Shown here: piece by piece, positions 10,165 to 21,630 of the stretch
Numbering within the stretch: the stretch's first letter is position 1
Layout of the letters: every line of letters begins with the position of its first letter
Assembly (NCBI GenBank): GCA_008828725.1
Contig: MEHQ01000893.1
Coordinates: forward strand, 275,259-339,258
From: Saccharina japonica
Taxonomy: Eukaryota; Sar; Phaeophyceae; Laminariales; Laminariaceae
Direction: 5' to 3'
DNA: 64,000 nucleotides
The notes under the pieces: model-generated
The model's database searches: none
Seen by the model: the letters and a program-made list of their open reading frames with translations, nothing else
Told to the model about the DNA's origin: nothing
Made by a program: the position numbers and the translations under genes

Positions 10165-11000
10165 AGCACCAGGCTAGAGTTGCGACAGCGGCGGGCCGGG
10201 GGCCGGCTAGGAAAAGGGTGGGGCGGGGGGGGGGGGGTGGCCCGAGGCGTGGAATGTGCGACAGCGGGGCGGGGGGCGCGGATCCGAGCGGCGGCCCGGC
10301 GGCGAGGAAGGGGGGGGGCGCGTCCTACGCGTCCTGCGACACTGATAGCAGGTGCTAGCACTTTTGGTGGTGGTGATCACATATTTTTCTGATCTGCACC
10401 GGGGGGGGGGGGGGGGGCTCAATTATTTACGCCAAATATCGTCGTCGAATTGCCGTTCCTGTTTTTTGTTTTTTTTGTTTTGCCGAAATGATTTTTGCTA
10501 ACACCCTATAAACAGTTAGCACAGGTCCACTGGATTTTTTGGTTCATTGGGTTCTGCAATTTCATTTTTTCTCGAAAAATTCGTGTTTTTTACTGTCGAA
10601 TAGTAATAAGAGAATCCCTCATCGTGCAGAGAACCTCAGAAAAATTAGCGGTACACCTCTCTACCCTCTACCTAGCATGTTGTGACCCAAAGGAGGGGGG
10701 CGCGAAACGCGAACGCTTGCGGCCAGGATAACCATCGTCGAATAAGGTAGCTAGGATGAGGGAAGGAGGGGGGGGCGCGGGTTGCCCGTTACACTCTTTT
10801 CCAAAGATAGTCGGTGGGGCGAGGACTTGTATCTGTGTTGCCTTAGTATTGCATTGACCACGCATTCTCCGTTCGAGAGACGAGGAGGGGGAGGAAAGGG
10901 GTGGGGGTGGGCAGGGGTGTAGTTCGTGAGGCCGGGCGGCGCGGGACGATCGAATGATCGTTTTTTCGAATAGTGGGCCCTTGATCGTTGGTTACGTATC
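10165..11000. other. Region without recognisable gene, 3' of the five-exon gene
   Basis: A G-rich stretch (10200-10420, with several G runs) that probably includes the 3' UTR, followed by AT-richer sequence. Open frames are short and dominated by P, G or R from the base bias. I see no gene. Confidence 0.6.
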
Positions 11001-11017
11001 TACACGAGTAAGTCCCC

Positions 11018-11095
11018 CGGCATTGGAGGGATGCGAGGGTCTATGCGTCATACGGACTACGGCCGGGTGCACGACATGAATCTACCCCCGCCCCG
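11018..11095 (+). mobile_element. Poly-C-tailed element, tail fragment
   Basis: GGCATTGGAGGGATGCGAGG, GGACTACGGCC, ACGACATGAATCTACCCCC: the last 80 bp of the family. Confidence 0.65.
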
Positions 11096-11242
11096 CCCCT
11101 GCCTCCTTCGTTGCCCTCCCTTACCACCCCTTTATTTCCCCCCAAAACCGCTACCTGCTATAGGGAGGGATTGCGATTTTGTCCCATTTTGGATTGAAAT
11201 TAGTTTTTTTTTGTTTTTATTTCAGGAGTAGAGCGTAGAGAT

Positions 11243-11300
11243 TTTTCTTTCTTTCTTTCTTTCTTTCTTTCTGTCTTTCTTTCTGTCTTTCTTTTCTTTT
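11243..11300 (+). repeat. (CTTT)n microsatellite
   Basis: TTTCTTTCTTTCTTTC with two CTGT variants. Confidence 0.9.
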
Positions 11301-11559
11301 TTCACAGGGCGTGTAGAGGAATGGAAGGAACGAGGAGGAACCGGGCGAGCGTCGATACTGCGGCCGTGAGCACCCGCGGGTGCTTTGTTTTCACGGCGCT
11401 TTATATATACATATTAGTGCGTGTGTTTGATGTTTTCCTGCCATCCTACTTTATATATCAGATCCTGCATAAGGGAACAATAACAATCGGCTTCGCTTTT
11501 GAGAGTAGCGACGATGCCGTGCAGGTCGATGGAAACCTACAATTCGATTGAGCATCCGG

Positions 11560-11622
11560 GGTGCGGGGGGGGGGGGGGGGGGGGGAAGNNNNNNNNNNNN
11601 GGGGGGGGGGGGGGGGGGGGTG
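11560..11622 (+). repeat. Poly-G run with a 12-base assembly gap
   Basis: G runs flank twelve N at 11589-11600. The homopolymer probably broke the assembly, and the gap size is unlikely to be a measured value. Confidence 0.9.
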
Positions 11623-12831
11623 GCGTGAAGTCTCGGAAGAAAAACGTTTGCTGTAAATTTGTTTGGACGAAGACCCTGCCGGTGTGAAATCACGAGCGTG
11701 CGTGTTCACTGTATTTGGAAGCGGCGCATGCCATGGCGTATGGCATGTGGTCATGAACATGCCATGGCATGGCGTCGACGAGGGGTGATGAACATCATGC
11801 CTGCTCCACCTACTACGCCCAACCAGGTATTTTCTCACTAGAGATGGGATGCCCGTTGTTGTGCAACATTTTGGCTTTTCTGTTGGTGGAGTTGCCGTAG
11901 TAGCTTCGACGTGCCCGAGGCGTCAGCATCTCGTCCGCAGCGCCTATTCTCCCAGGCCCGCCCAAGCACATACATACACCTCGCGCCTGTACATCTCGCC
12001 AGATGGAATGAATCGTTGGGTTTGTTCAAATATTCGGGGTCGTTTTTTCGTTGTGTAATGGTTCATTCAGTACGCACGTAGCTTCGGCACCTCTCTCGAA
12101 TGGTTGAAGTCTTCGGCTACGTATATACTCGTACGTATATGGTCTATACAAGTATATGCAGCTCACCCTTCATCATATGCGCGACTCGCCCCAACACCTC
12201 ACGGCACTTCGCGCTTGGTGCAACGTGCCACACTTTACTTCTACGGCGTGTACGCATGAAACGTTTTTTTTTTTTTTAATCCTCTGGCGGATGGGTAAAA
12301 ATAAAGCTCAAGCCCTCCACACTTCCACGTTCCGCCTGGTGCCGTGTGTCAATTCACTCTGTGCCCCCTCGGAAGTATCAGCCCCTGCTGCTACTACATC
12401 TCTCTCCGGAAGCAAGCACATACATGATGTTATAAATATGATATCATACCAGGGGCCATCAACCTCTCAAAATCCTTGAAACTTTCCGGTGGCGTAACCG
12501 TTGGGGTAGACAGTCGTTGGCGAAACGATTCTCCCCCCCCACTCTATTAAGAGTGTTATTTTCCCGCTCTGATGGCAACTCAGAAATCACGCGGAAGGAT
12601 ATGCGAAAAAAAAAATAACATGTATGTGCCTCGCGGGGCTAAAAGTACCGGTCGCGCAAAAATGTTCCACCCCCGAAGTCAACGCAAAATTTCAGCAAAC
12701 ACGAGTAAAAAAAAAAAACGCATCGTACAGATAGAACGCTCTGCTAAGATAGTAGGTGGGTTGCAAAAACGTCGCCCAACTCCTGAGAGAAACCAGCGAA
12801 CGAACCAATGGTCGGCGGTACAGTCCACTTT
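11623..12831. other. Region without recognisable gene
   Basis: Holds a small palindrome-rich patch (CATGCCATGG words, 11725-11775), a fragment of the poly-C-tailed element at 12156-12230 (CAGCTCACCCTTCATCATAT) and a polyT run. No convincing exon was found on either strand. Confidence 0.5.
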
Positions 12832-13946
12832 CCTATAGTCCAGGCAGAACAATTTTTCCTAAATTTCGACATTCAGATATTGAGTTGTTTTGAGGTGGTC
12901 ACTTATTTTCACAAGACAAAAAATATAGTGCCGGAAAGCTCTCTTTCAAGCGGATCGAACCATCGTATCAGATGTGTTTTTTTCGTCGTTGGGTCGGAGT
13001 ATTCCGCTTTTCCGACAAACACTGGTTAAGATTTTGAAGGTCGACACGGTGGTCGTCATTTTAGTTTTACACCGGATTTGAACGTATCTCGTCAAGGGGA
13101 AAAAATCTGAGTTGACATTTCTTTTTTTTTTTCTATTGTGAAGCGAGATATGGGTGAAAAACCGTATTTTTCCGGCTCCAGCTGTGGAGATATTAGCGCG
13201 AAATTCAAACGATGAATGTAGAAAAACTTCTCGGATTCGGATGAATTGGACCTGGACCCAGGACCATGTTTTTTATTTTTTCAAAGAAAACTCTGTGGGC
13301 CGAGAAAAGCGGTTGTAAAAAATGGCGCGCTCATTTGTTTTTTTCAAACACTATAACACTTGAAGTTAGAGTGCCACAGCAGTAACACTTGAAGTTACAG
13401 TACCACAGCAGCAACACTTGAACTTAGACTACCACAGCAGGACAAGAACCGAGTACAACAGCACACAAGGTGGCACACACAGCTGGTGTAGTGGAGTACA
13501 CACACCCAGCAGTATATACCAGGTGGCACACACAGAGCTGGTGTACTGGAGTACACACACCCGCTGTCTTTTGAAGCTACAGCATGCGAAGGTTTAGTCT
13601 TGTTGCGATGTAGCAGTGATTCAGTTTCTGCAGTGTGTTCGCACGTAATATATGCACTACTGTTTTGTATGTATACCTGGTTATAAAGAGTGTCTTCTCG
13701 ACAACTCCAGCATTCATTGGGCGTCGTTTTGGGTCATATCTTTGCCGTTTTTGAGGTAAAAAAAAAAAAAAAACTCATTTTTTTCGAAAAATGGCCATTG
13801 TTCATGGATTTTATTTTTAAGACCGGTTTTGGGTTCCTCTCGGCCGCGCGATTCGGGAGCACTTTGTTTCATGTGTCAATTCTCAAAAATGAAGGAGAAA
13901 AACCCTGTACCCCCTTAGGAAAAATTGTTCTGCCTGGACCATAGGT
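12832..13946 (+). mobile_element. Non-autonomous DNA element, 1.1 kb, 30-bp inverted ends
   Basis: The left end CCTATAGTCCAGGCAGAACA continues ATTTTTCCTAA; the right end is its reverse complement with one mismatch (ATA/ATG). The interior is AT-rich and has no transposase frame. It holds two tandem-repeat patches: about 33-bp units AACACTTGAAGTTA...CCACAGCAG at 13358-13440, and units of about 60 bp with GGCACACACAG...GGAGTACACACACCC at 13470-13562. Target duplication is not certain. The superfamily is unassigned. Confidence 0.6.
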
Positions 13947-15000
13947 AGCATCTGGCACCCTTCGGTTGTCCACCTCATATGGAGGCATGATCGGCGCCCC
14001 CCCCCCCCCCCCCTACCCTCCTGTAGTCGAGACTGTAGTCGGCTCACGCCTTACTACATGCCACACGTTCGGCACGGGTGAGTGCAACGACGTACCCGAC
14101 AAAACAATCCCACACAAAAGCATGCCCTCCAAACTCGGGCCTTTTATTCTACATACATGTATGCCCCACCGCTCCAAAAACATTATTATCGCCAAGTAAG
14201 GTGAAGGTTCTATCCATTTCCCCCCTGCCGAAGAAAGCCGTGGAAAGCGGTGGGAAACCCTGTTTTAGTCTGTGTTACGCAACCCGAGCATACAATAACA
14301 AGGTTGCGGCTACGATATAAACAATAACAAAACAAGAAAAGCAATCACGGGCAGCAGCGGCTATAGCCAACAACAAAACCAACGAGAATCATGGACAAAT
14401 CAACCGGCACACGGGCATCAGCCATGTCCATCTGACCGGCTATGGTATAGCCAATAGCAAAACAACGAGCAAAACAAACACGGGGCAGCAGCGGCTATAG
14501 CCAACAACAAACAAACGAGAATCGTAAAAAAAAAACAACCAGCACACGGGCACCAGCCGCGTCCATCTGGCCGGCTATCGAATACTACACGTATTATATT
14601 ATACAGTTTCGCCATAACCGCTTACTACGGCTGCTATATATATAGCTTGCTGTATCTGTACCATTTCGCCCCCATAGAGGCAGCGGCAGATGACCTTGGC
14701 CACTTCCACTGGTTGGTACAAAAAATCGATTTTTCTCCACCAAAAAAAATCGTCCAGCAGCGCTACTCTACAAAACGGAATACAATACTACTTGGGTATG
14801 TATAGTAATACAAGGTTTCCCTTACGGAGGGTACTCGGAACGCGGGGTGAGGGGTCACGCAAGGTAAAACACGACAAAGCGTTTCGTGCCGCTTGATAAA
14901 AACGAACGGGCACGCCCCCCGACTGGTGCTGCGGTCGAGGAGGGGGGGGGGTATGATGCCATCATTTGCACCACTAATACCGCGGTTACGCCACAAGAGA
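13947..15000. other. Region without recognisable gene; tandem repeat at 14337-14580
   Basis: Contains a C run at 13998-14013 and two direct copies of a unit of about 122 bp (CAGCAGCGGCTATAGCCAAC, then CACACGGGCAYCAGCC, CCATCTGRCCGGCTAT). Near 14625-14790 there is a fragment of a repeat also seen at 28860-29100 and 44735-44960. Confidence 0.55.
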
Positions 15001-15002
15001 AA

Positions 15003-15112
15003 GACATTTCATGCCCCCGCAGTTTTCTTATTGGTCAATTTGTTTTGGTTGGAATTTTTCATTCGTGGAAAATTGACCAATCATAAAACTGCGGGCACGA
15101 AATACCTTTCTT
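15003..15112 (+). mobile_element. Foldback MITE of about 110 bp
   Basis: The arms AAGACATTTCATGCCCCCGC with AGTTTT..TATTGGTCAATTT pair with TGACCAATCATAAAACTGCG and GGCACGAAATACCTTT, leaving a short centre around TTTGGTTGGAATTTTTC. No coding capacity. Confidence 0.7.
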
Positions 15113-15344
15113 TTTGGGCGAGTGGCTCTGTATCTCACTCAAAATTGGACCATGCATGCAGCAATTGTTGTCGCAGAGTAACGAACAAACACTCCCATGG
15201 CGGAGCATATCGCGAGAACAAAAACAAAAACAAAAACATGAAAAAAAATAATCCTGCAAGAGAAATATCGTAGTCCCTCAGCCGAGTACCTCCGATCGGC
15301 TAAAAACACTGGGACCTAAAAAAGACCCCGCCCCCCCCCTACTC

Positions 15345-15500
15345 CGTCTCGAAAGCTATGCGTGGTCAATGGTCAAATGACCTAAGGCAAGCAACAAATG
15401 AGTGCGCCCCGTCCCGGCATTGCAGGGATCTGAGGGTCTATGGTCATAAGACTACGGCCATGCACGGTATGCGGCTAGTGAGTACACACCTATCCCCTAA
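15345..15500 (+). mobile_element. Poly-C-tailed element, both subtypes in tandem
   Basis: CCGTCTCGAAAGCTATGCGT to CAACAAATGAGTGCGCCCC, then CCGTCCCGGCATTGCAGGG to GAGTACACACC. The first copy ends where the second begins. Confidence 0.7.
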
Positions 15501-15783
15501 CGTACGAGCAGCACGAGTCCGGGTCGTTGAAAATTTGAAGTTATTTACAGACCAAAAACCGAAAAAAAAAAAAAAAAAAAGGAAAGAAAAAGGAAATACC
15601 AGCGAAAGAAAACCGGTAGATACATTGTATGTACTACCGGAGCTGCCAAGTTAGGGAACTACAGTACCAGCTAGACGTTGGTCTGTACTCAAAAACTGAA
15701 GTATACTCTACAGTTATCAGAAAGCATCGTACATACCTGGTAAGGATATTTTACTCAACACTGAAAAAAAAAAAAGGACAAGA

Positions 15784-15965
15784 GGGTCTGCACCCGAGGC
15801 CTCGCTCAGACACTGCAGCCCACCAAGAACCAACTTGACTTGCAGCGCGCTGGGGGTTCTCTTGGTCTACGGTCTTGATAGCGGCGTTGACGATCTGTGT
15901 TCGGAGCATTGAAGGGGCGGGTGGGCAGACGGGCGGGCAGGGCAGGGCAGGGCAGACAGCGGCGA
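15784..15965 (+). repeat. GCAG-type minisatellite with the shared lead sequence
   Basis: GGTCTGCACC, then GGTCTTGATAGCGGCGTTGA, then a GGGCAGGGCAGGGCAG run. The same lead sequence precedes similar runs at 29340, 45342 and 56985. Confidence 0.6.
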
Positions 15966-16067
15966 GGGGGCGAAGGGGGATATCGGATCAGCCACATTTC
16001 ATATTTTATAATTGACGCGTGCACGTTAGAGGTAGCAGTTTTGGGCTGAAACATTTTTTCTGGTTAA

Positions 16068-16068
<1 letters not shown>

Positions 16069-16101
<33 letters not shown>

Positions 16102-16104
16102 GGT

Positions 16105-16179
<75 letters not shown>

Positions 16180-16687
16180 GTACTCATGTTGTGCACGGCC
16201 GTAGTCATATGACCATAGACCCTCGCATCCCTACAATGCCGGGACGGAGCGCGTTGGGTTTTCACCAACCAGGCAGACATTGCTTGCACCAAGCGCGAAA
16301 CGCCGTGGGGTATATTGGGCGAGTCGCATGGAGGGTGAGCTGCATCCTGCTAAGAACCGCCTCTGAGGCAGACTTGCATATGGACGACAGCTTCAATGAG
16401 TTAATTTAATTTCTGGTGTGGCCACTTCCGGAGACAGCAATGGGTTTTACTATGTAACTGCCTCGCGGACGCCTTACCATATTAACACTACGTGGTACGA
16501 CCATTCCCCTTGTGCGGAGCAAAGGTTCTCCACCCCGCACAAATGATCTACTCGACCGCCAGTTTTAGGTGACCGCCAAAAAAAAAAAAAAAACGGCACC
16601 CTGGTTGTCTAGCTCACGCAGCGAGTGGCGTGTTTTACAGCGTCGTTGCCAACCGACGCCAACCCAACCTATAAATATATCATATAC
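16069..16687 (-). mobile_element. Poly-C-tailed element, full length, with a tail over 100 bp
   Basis: Reverse copy: an almost unbroken G run at 16069-16178 (one TGGTC interruption) is the tail, then TACTCATGTTGTGCACGGCC, the full body, and the 5' end GCCAACCCAACCTATAAATA. This is the longest tail in the window. Confidence 0.8.
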
Positions 16688-16689
16688 GG

Positions 16690-16912
16690 GGGGGGGGGGT
16701 CCTTAACCCAAAATCGTCAGAATTTCATTCATTCTTGTGTTGCTATATTTTTCGCTGTATACTTAGGGCTATGGGAGTGCTCATCGGGTACGTAGCACCT
16801 TTTTCCCCCCTAAAACAAATACAATTCTTGACTTACTATTAGTATAGAGCTACTTAAGTCACCACCCTCAGAAGGCAAAAACATGGTGCACCTCTATACC
16901 GTAGCACGTGTC
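16690..16912 (+). mobile_element. CGATAGAGG-family MITE, left end missing
   Basis: TCCTTAACCCAAAATCGTCA, TTCATTCTTGTGTTGCTAT, CACCCTCAGAAGGCAAAAAC and the right end GGTGCACCTCTATACCGTAG. The left end is replaced by the adjoining poly-C-tailed element. Confidence 0.65.
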
Positions 16913-17039
16913 GCTTGCCACGACACGCCACATACTAAGGGGGGGGGGTATGTCTTGACCGTGGGGGGAAAAAAACAATAGTGTTCATCTATTGTAGTTC
17001 TCCTGGTATTTATGTTTCATCAAAGCCAGACGTTCGTGG

Positions 17040-17330
17040 AGGGCTGCGATAAACCAACTGTGAACGATAAACCATGGACGATGGATGGCAACGGGAGTCC
17101 ACGGGAACCTACCGTAGATGTGGCGACAGTAACCGGCAATCGCGGAAAACAATTGTGGACGGTAAAGGATGACTAGACTCCACGGTGAATGTATCGAGGG
17201 TACATAAAATAACGGGAAATCACGGCAACCAAGTTCGGACGGTAAAAAAAGGCGACGAGGCCTTTGTGGTACACATGAAACGACGGCAACGGGCTATTTC
17301 AGTTACGGTACACCGATTAATGGTATGGTA
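17040..17330 (+). repeat. Degenerate GGTAA/ACGG repeat
   Basis: Loose repeats of ACGGTAAA, GGCAACGGG, CGGAAAAC and ACCGTAGAT. The same kind of sequence occurs at 47232-47420, 58060-58210 and 59700-60110. Confidence 0.45.
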
Positions 17331-17492
17331 AATGACAACCTGCGCACCTCTACTGGCTTATCTTTCTCGTATGAATAGATGGTGGTGTGTATACATATAG
17401 GTATAGATTTATCGCTAGTATGTGCAAACGAAACAAAACAAAAAGCAGCCCCAACAATAGCTGAACAGCAACGTCTCGGAAAACGACCGAAC

Positions 17493-19238
17493 TCACCAAG
17501 CTGCCGGGGTGGTATGCACGCTGCACAGGCCCATGATGAAGCTCTCGCACCCCGGGAAGTACATCTGGACGGCGGTGCGGAAGGTCTTCAGGTCGGATTT
17601 CTTGATAACGATTGCACCCGGGCACTTGCCTCCAATCCCCTCCTGTTTCTCGGGTGTCGTGCCTTGACTCCACGAAGCGCGCTTCCTTATCCGCAGCACG
17701 TCGAGGATCTTGGCGAAACAGGTCGGGTTGCAGTCGATCAACCGCCCCCCGTCTTGATCTTTGTCTTTGTCGGTGGCCGGCCATCTGTCTTCGTTGAACA
17801 TGGCGGCGAGGGCGGAGCGCGGGCAAGCCTGCAACGTGGAGCGCAGGGTGGTCATCCTCGTCCCGCGTACGTTGAGCTCCACGACGGCATCCTGTTCGCC
17901 CGCCGCCACGCTTGGGCCGTAGACGGTTTCGAGGGCGCTAACAGCAGCGGATACCCTTTCCCCTGCCGCTTCCATCTCGTTTACTGCACGGTCGAGGACC
18001 ACGCGCTCTTCCATGAGCGAGCTTGCGATCGACTGGCCGAACGAATGGATGTCAGGGGCTTCCGCATCGGCCAGGGGGTCTTCATCCACTTCGAGGATGC
18101 TGGGCGCGGTCGGGGGTGGAGCCGTGTCCGAGTAGTGGTAGACCTCAATATCAACAACATTGTTTCCGTTCAACGCCAAGAACGGGGGACAGTTGCCGAT
18201 CCGAAAAATGCCCTGCTGAGTCTCTATCGTGCAACTCCCCGATTCCTCGTCGAAGGTCGTGACGAGGTCGACTTGGCCGAAGAAGGGGCCGTCGCTCGTA
18301 GGCACCAAGACGTCTCTCCTGCCACTCCCGTGCATCTTGGTGGGCGCGTTCACCTCCTCTCGGGTGGCGCTGTCCCCGTTCTTGAGCATGAACACAAACG
18401 TCCCGTCTGGGACGTTCTGCCGGCTCCCAACGCCTCTGCCAAAAGCAATGGGCGAATAGCCCCCGACAATGGTGTCGTCGTCCTCCTCGCTTCCCTGGCC
18501 CGAACTCACCCGAATGAGGGAGACCGTCCTGGGGCTGTGATGGTCGCATCTGGTCGTGAACGCTTCATGACCGAAACCGTCCCGCGTCGCGCGGTAGATG
18601 AGCGTCATCTCGTTCGTCGAGCCCCCAACCCACTCCCGAATCTTCGCGCTAAACGGAGCAATTTCGAACGGCTCCATTATGGTGCTGCCTCCATTCACTT
18701 TTACGTAGTTGGGGTGCGTCGGCATAGACCCCGGCAGCCCCATCACGTAGGCGGTGTGGATGTGGCACGGCGCCTCGTCAATAGCCACCGCCGAACTCTC
18801 CGCGCTATCCGACGCCCCCGCCGCTCCCGAACTCGCACGGCCGGTAAGCACCGCGTTGATGATGTGCTTGATGCACGTAGGGGACTCATCGAGCACCATG
18901 CGGCCGTCGGCGTTGCGGGGGACCCGCTCCTTGCCCCAGACCCCCTCGAGCAAGGCGCCCAGGGTTGAATCCTTGAACCCCTCGGTCTCTGCGAGGAGAT
19001 GCCAGGACACGGTAACGTTCGAGCCGCCGACGTTCAGCTCGACCACGCCCTCGTTCTCGGTTCGAGGGTTGAGCCCGAACTTCACCATGCGCCCTCTGTT
19101 CTCAGCCCACCCTTCTTCGAGCTTTTCCCACTCCTCGTCCATGTCTGCCCTTCGGAGCTGCAGGAGTCGCTCCACCGGTTTGGTGTATTCGTCGGCCGAC
19201 TTCGGGAACGCATGCCTCAACTTCAAACGCCGATGCAT
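17493..19238 (-). CDS. BTB(T1)-TLDc-BTB(T1) protein, copy 1
   Basis: A single open frame of 581 codons. Domains as read: a helical lead (20-50, LLQLRRADMDEEWEKLEEGW); a T1/KCTD-type BTB at about 65-135 (VVELNVGGSNVTVSWHLL, then the DG.MVLDESP strand-turn); a TLDc domain at about 197-370 (REWVGG, LIYRATRDGF, VSLIRVSSGQG, VGGY, FVFMLK, ending DIEVYHYS); an acidic, helical linker at 385-440; a second BTB at 450-525 (VVELNVRGTRMTTLRSTL, RLIDCNPTCFAKILDVLR). BTB/T1 domains oligomerise, and many KCTD proteins recruit Cullin-3; TLDc proteins such as OXR1 and NCOA7 bind the V-ATPase. Whether either activity holds here is inference. The start MHRR is shared by all three copies. The final TGG TGA overlaps CTTG/GTGAGT, a good splice donor, so the true C-terminus may lie in a further exon. 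Confidence 0.85.
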   Translation of the reverse strand: MHRRLKLRHAFPKSADEYTKPVERLLQLRRADMDEEWEKLEEGWAENRGRMVKFGLNPRTENEGVVELNVGGSNVTVSWHLLAETEGFKDSTLGALLEGVWGKERVPRNADGRMVLDESPTCIKHIINAVLTGRASSGAAGASDSAESSAVAIDEAPCHIHTAYVMGLPGSMPTHPNYVKVNGGSTIMEPFEIAPFSAKIREWVGGSTNEMTLIYRATRDGFGHEAFTTRCDHHSPRTVSLIRVSSGQGSEEDDDTIVGGYSPIAFGRGVGSRQNVPDGTFVFMLKNGDSATREEVNAPTKMHGSGRRDVLVPTSDGPFFGQVDLVTTFDEESGSCTIETQQGIFRIGNCPPFLALNGNNVVDIEVYHYSDTAPPPTAPSILEVDEDPLADAEAPDIHSFGQSIASSLMEERVVLDRAVNEMEAAGERVSAAVSALETVYGPSVAAGEQDAVVELNVRGTRMTTLRSTLQACPRSALAAMFNEDRWPATDKDKDQDGGRLIDCNPTCFAKILDVLRIRKRASWSQGTTPEKQEGIGGKCPGAIVIKKSDLKTFRTAVQMYFPGCESFIMGLCSVHTTPAAW

Positions 19239-19547
19239 GATGGTGGTACAGCAGCAGTGTGGGGTTGTCGTTGGGGGTGGGTGTGATGCGGGTCTTCTTG
19301 CCGAAAGCTACGTAATACTGCTGGAGTTGAAGTTTAGCCCTCGGTGAAGTTTGGGTAGCTACGAGAAGCCGTGTTGGAAAATCGCGTCAAGAGAGGAATG
19401 CCCCAAGTCCAACCCCAACTCCAACCCCAGGCCTCTGGTAGCCAATGGCGTCAGGATCAATGCGTTATTTCCTCTTCGCGCCAGCAGCGACTCTGTCTGT
19501 AGGAGCGAGACGAGTAGAATGGGTGAGGCAAATCTCTTGTTGTGAAA

Positions 19548-19580
19548 CCGTAACGCCTCTAGAACTAATCGAAACCCTTT
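19548..19580 (-). promoter_or_regulatory. Conserved upstream block of BTB-TLDc-BTB copy 1
   Basis: CCGTAACGCCTCTAGAACTA then ATCGAAACCC, about 310 bp upstream of the start codon. It is nearly identical to blocks upstream of copies 2 and 3. The CCAAT present in those two is CTAAT here. Homology to copy 3 continues to about 19800. A promoter role is inferred from conservation only. Confidence 0.4.
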
Positions 19581-19599
19581 CATGGAGATTTTACGCGAG

Positions 19600-21080
19600 C
19601 AAACGAGCATTTGGTGCACACCTCACTTCTCCGGGGCTTCAGCGCCGTGCATCTATCGGAGAAGCTCAGGTTGTGAGTCCCTAGGCTGACTCGTAACCTT
19701 GCAGTAGTTGGGTGAGAGCAACGCATCCGGATTTCCAATGCGTAGAGCTAGAGGGCTTGATACGCCACTGCTTGCATCGGAGGTTGGTACGGCATGTCCT
19801 CTTGCAATAATTTGTGTGCAAAAAGACCGGTAAAGGCGCCTCTCCTCGTGGGGAACAGCGAACAGCAGCAGCAAAGCAGCAAGCAGCAGCCGCAGCAAAA
19901 ACGGATCATCTTTGCGTCCGGTTTACCGGTATATAGCGCGGTATTCACGGGGAAGGTCGAAAGGGGTAAGAAGGTGAGCCTACGTAGCGAAAGGGTTAGT
20001 AGGATACGTATATGTAGGTTTTGCGGGTATGGCATTGGGTCAATATAAGGCGTGGACACCTGCTGATATTGAATAGTTACAGAGGTTTTGTGCTCGGCGC
20101 CCAAAACCAACCTCCCGACCCGAACCCTAACCCGAACCCTATGCCAGTGATCAGTGCTGGGATGCTGTGCTTGGTAAGACTCTAGGTTGATTCGGCTGGA
20201 CGTGGATGCTGTGCTTGGAAATACTCTAGACTAGGTTGATTCGGCCGGCTCATAGCGCGGGGACCAGTGGTGTCCCGTGTTCGCGCGTTCACCTTATAAT
20301 AGTACGAAGTATACTAATAACGGTAGGCGTGCAGCTCGTTTCCCACTTCATCGCTCACAGCAGTAGTGCACACATTCCGGAATGTCACACTATTTGTTGT
20401 CGCTCTGATTCGTCCACACAGGCCGAAGCTGCAAAATACTTATAGCTGCCGAGGGCCATGGTATCACGCAGAAGGACAGCAGGCGAAAGCAGAGGCGCCC
20501 CAAGACAAACGAAGGACTGGAGGGATGACGTCGGGGGACACTGTGCGTTTATTTTGGGCATGCTGGAGAAAAACGCCAGACACCCATCTCGTCGGAAAAC
20601 CGCTACGAGGTATTATATGATGTGAGTACATGGCCACCCTTGATAGCTACCAGGTACCGAGCTCGAGCTGTGCCCGAAGAAGAACGTGACGTGATACAAT
20701 ATAACATGCATTATCTGTGTCGTCCGTCCACGAGTATATGCTGGCTGTTGTTTCTGTAGGTGCTTCCAAACACGGCCATACGGGAGGCATTTCTTCAGTG
20801 AACTCGTAACCCTTTGAAGGGGGTGGTTTGTGCACTGTTTTTATTTACCCTATCCCCTCTTTTTCTCAAACAGGATAAGGTTCTACATATTATACACAAA
20901 GACCCTCGTTTTCCCAGCTAGGGAAATCGGCGCCTTCGACGAAAAAGCAAACCCTTCCTTATTAAGGTACACCGTATACTCCCGTGAGATAACGTGCTCC
21001 GGTTGTGAAAACGGGCATGTGTGGAACGTGCTCTGGGTCAGGTCTGTGTGGGTCTCTGGGTCAGGTCTGTGTGACCTGCG
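19600..21080. other. Region without recognisable gene
   Basis: Contains CCCGAACCCTAACCCGAACC (20112-20140, telomere-like, three units), a direct repeat of about 50 bp (GATGCTGTGCTTGG...AGGTTGATTCGGC, 20160-20252) and GGGTCAGGTCTGTGTG twice (21038-21075). No exon is supported. Confidence 0.5.
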
Positions 21081-21083
21081 ATA

Positions 21084-21256
21084 CAGTACAGGACACCTAA
21101 TAAGAAACAGGAAATCTGATCCAGGCTGGATTTATTATTTGAGAGAGGGTGCTTTCTACACTAACTTCAAGATAAGCACTCCCGAATTTCTTATTTTCCT
21201 CTGAATCTCAGCCTGGCATTCTTATTATCCTGTTTCTTATTAGGTGTCCTGTACTG
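21084..21256 (+). mobile_element. Tc1/mariner-like MITE
   Basis: 173 bp with inverted ends CAGTACAGGACACCTAATAA then GAAACAGGA, flanked by TA on both sides. CAGT starts and TA duplications are typical of Tc1/mariner. Inside, GGCTGG...TTATT and AATCTCAGCC continue the foldback. No coding capacity. A second copy is at 23110. Confidence 0.75.
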
Positions 21257-21330
21257 TAGCGACCCAAACAAGACCCGAGACTACAGCAGTAGCAGACTGT
21301 ATCCATGAGCGTCAGAATACCCCCCCTCCA

Positions 21331-21470
21331 GTTCGTCAATGGTCTAATGACTAAGGCAAGCAACAAATGAGTACGCCCCCCCCCCCCCCCCCCCCCCCCC
21401 AGTCCGCCTCACAAGCGGTTCTTAGTAGGATGCAGCTCACCCTTCATGCGGCTCGCCGAACACCTATTGT
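21331..21470 (+). mobile_element. Poly-C-tailed element copies (tail plus truncated body)
   Basis: GTCAATGGTCTAATGACTAA, CAACAAATGAGTACG, then a C run at 21376-21401, followed directly by AGTCCGCCTCACAAGCGG and CCTTCATGCGGCTCGCC of a second copy cut after CACCT. Confidence 0.7.
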
Positions 21471-21630
21471 TGTTGTGTATTTGTTCGTCTTGGGTCGACA
21501 GCCCCATGAGTGCTATAATATTTTTCATTACATCGCGGCAAAGTCCATTTACTAGTTAGTGTGTTAATGTTCCATTCTGGTTCACGGTGTCCAGTCCAGG
21601 CAGCGCCTCATCGTATCGTACCTGGTATCG

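Noticed and set aside
11589-11600. Twelve N as a real feature
   Set aside because: An assembly gap within a poly-G run.
16026-16292. Polyproline protein across the G run
   Set aside because: Translation of the homopolymer tail of a mobile element.
17379-18968. 529-codon open frame opposite BTB-TLDc-BTB copy 1
   Set aside because: It is the antisense of a GC-rich real gene. Similar antisense frames lie opposite copies 2 and 3, and none has a domain.
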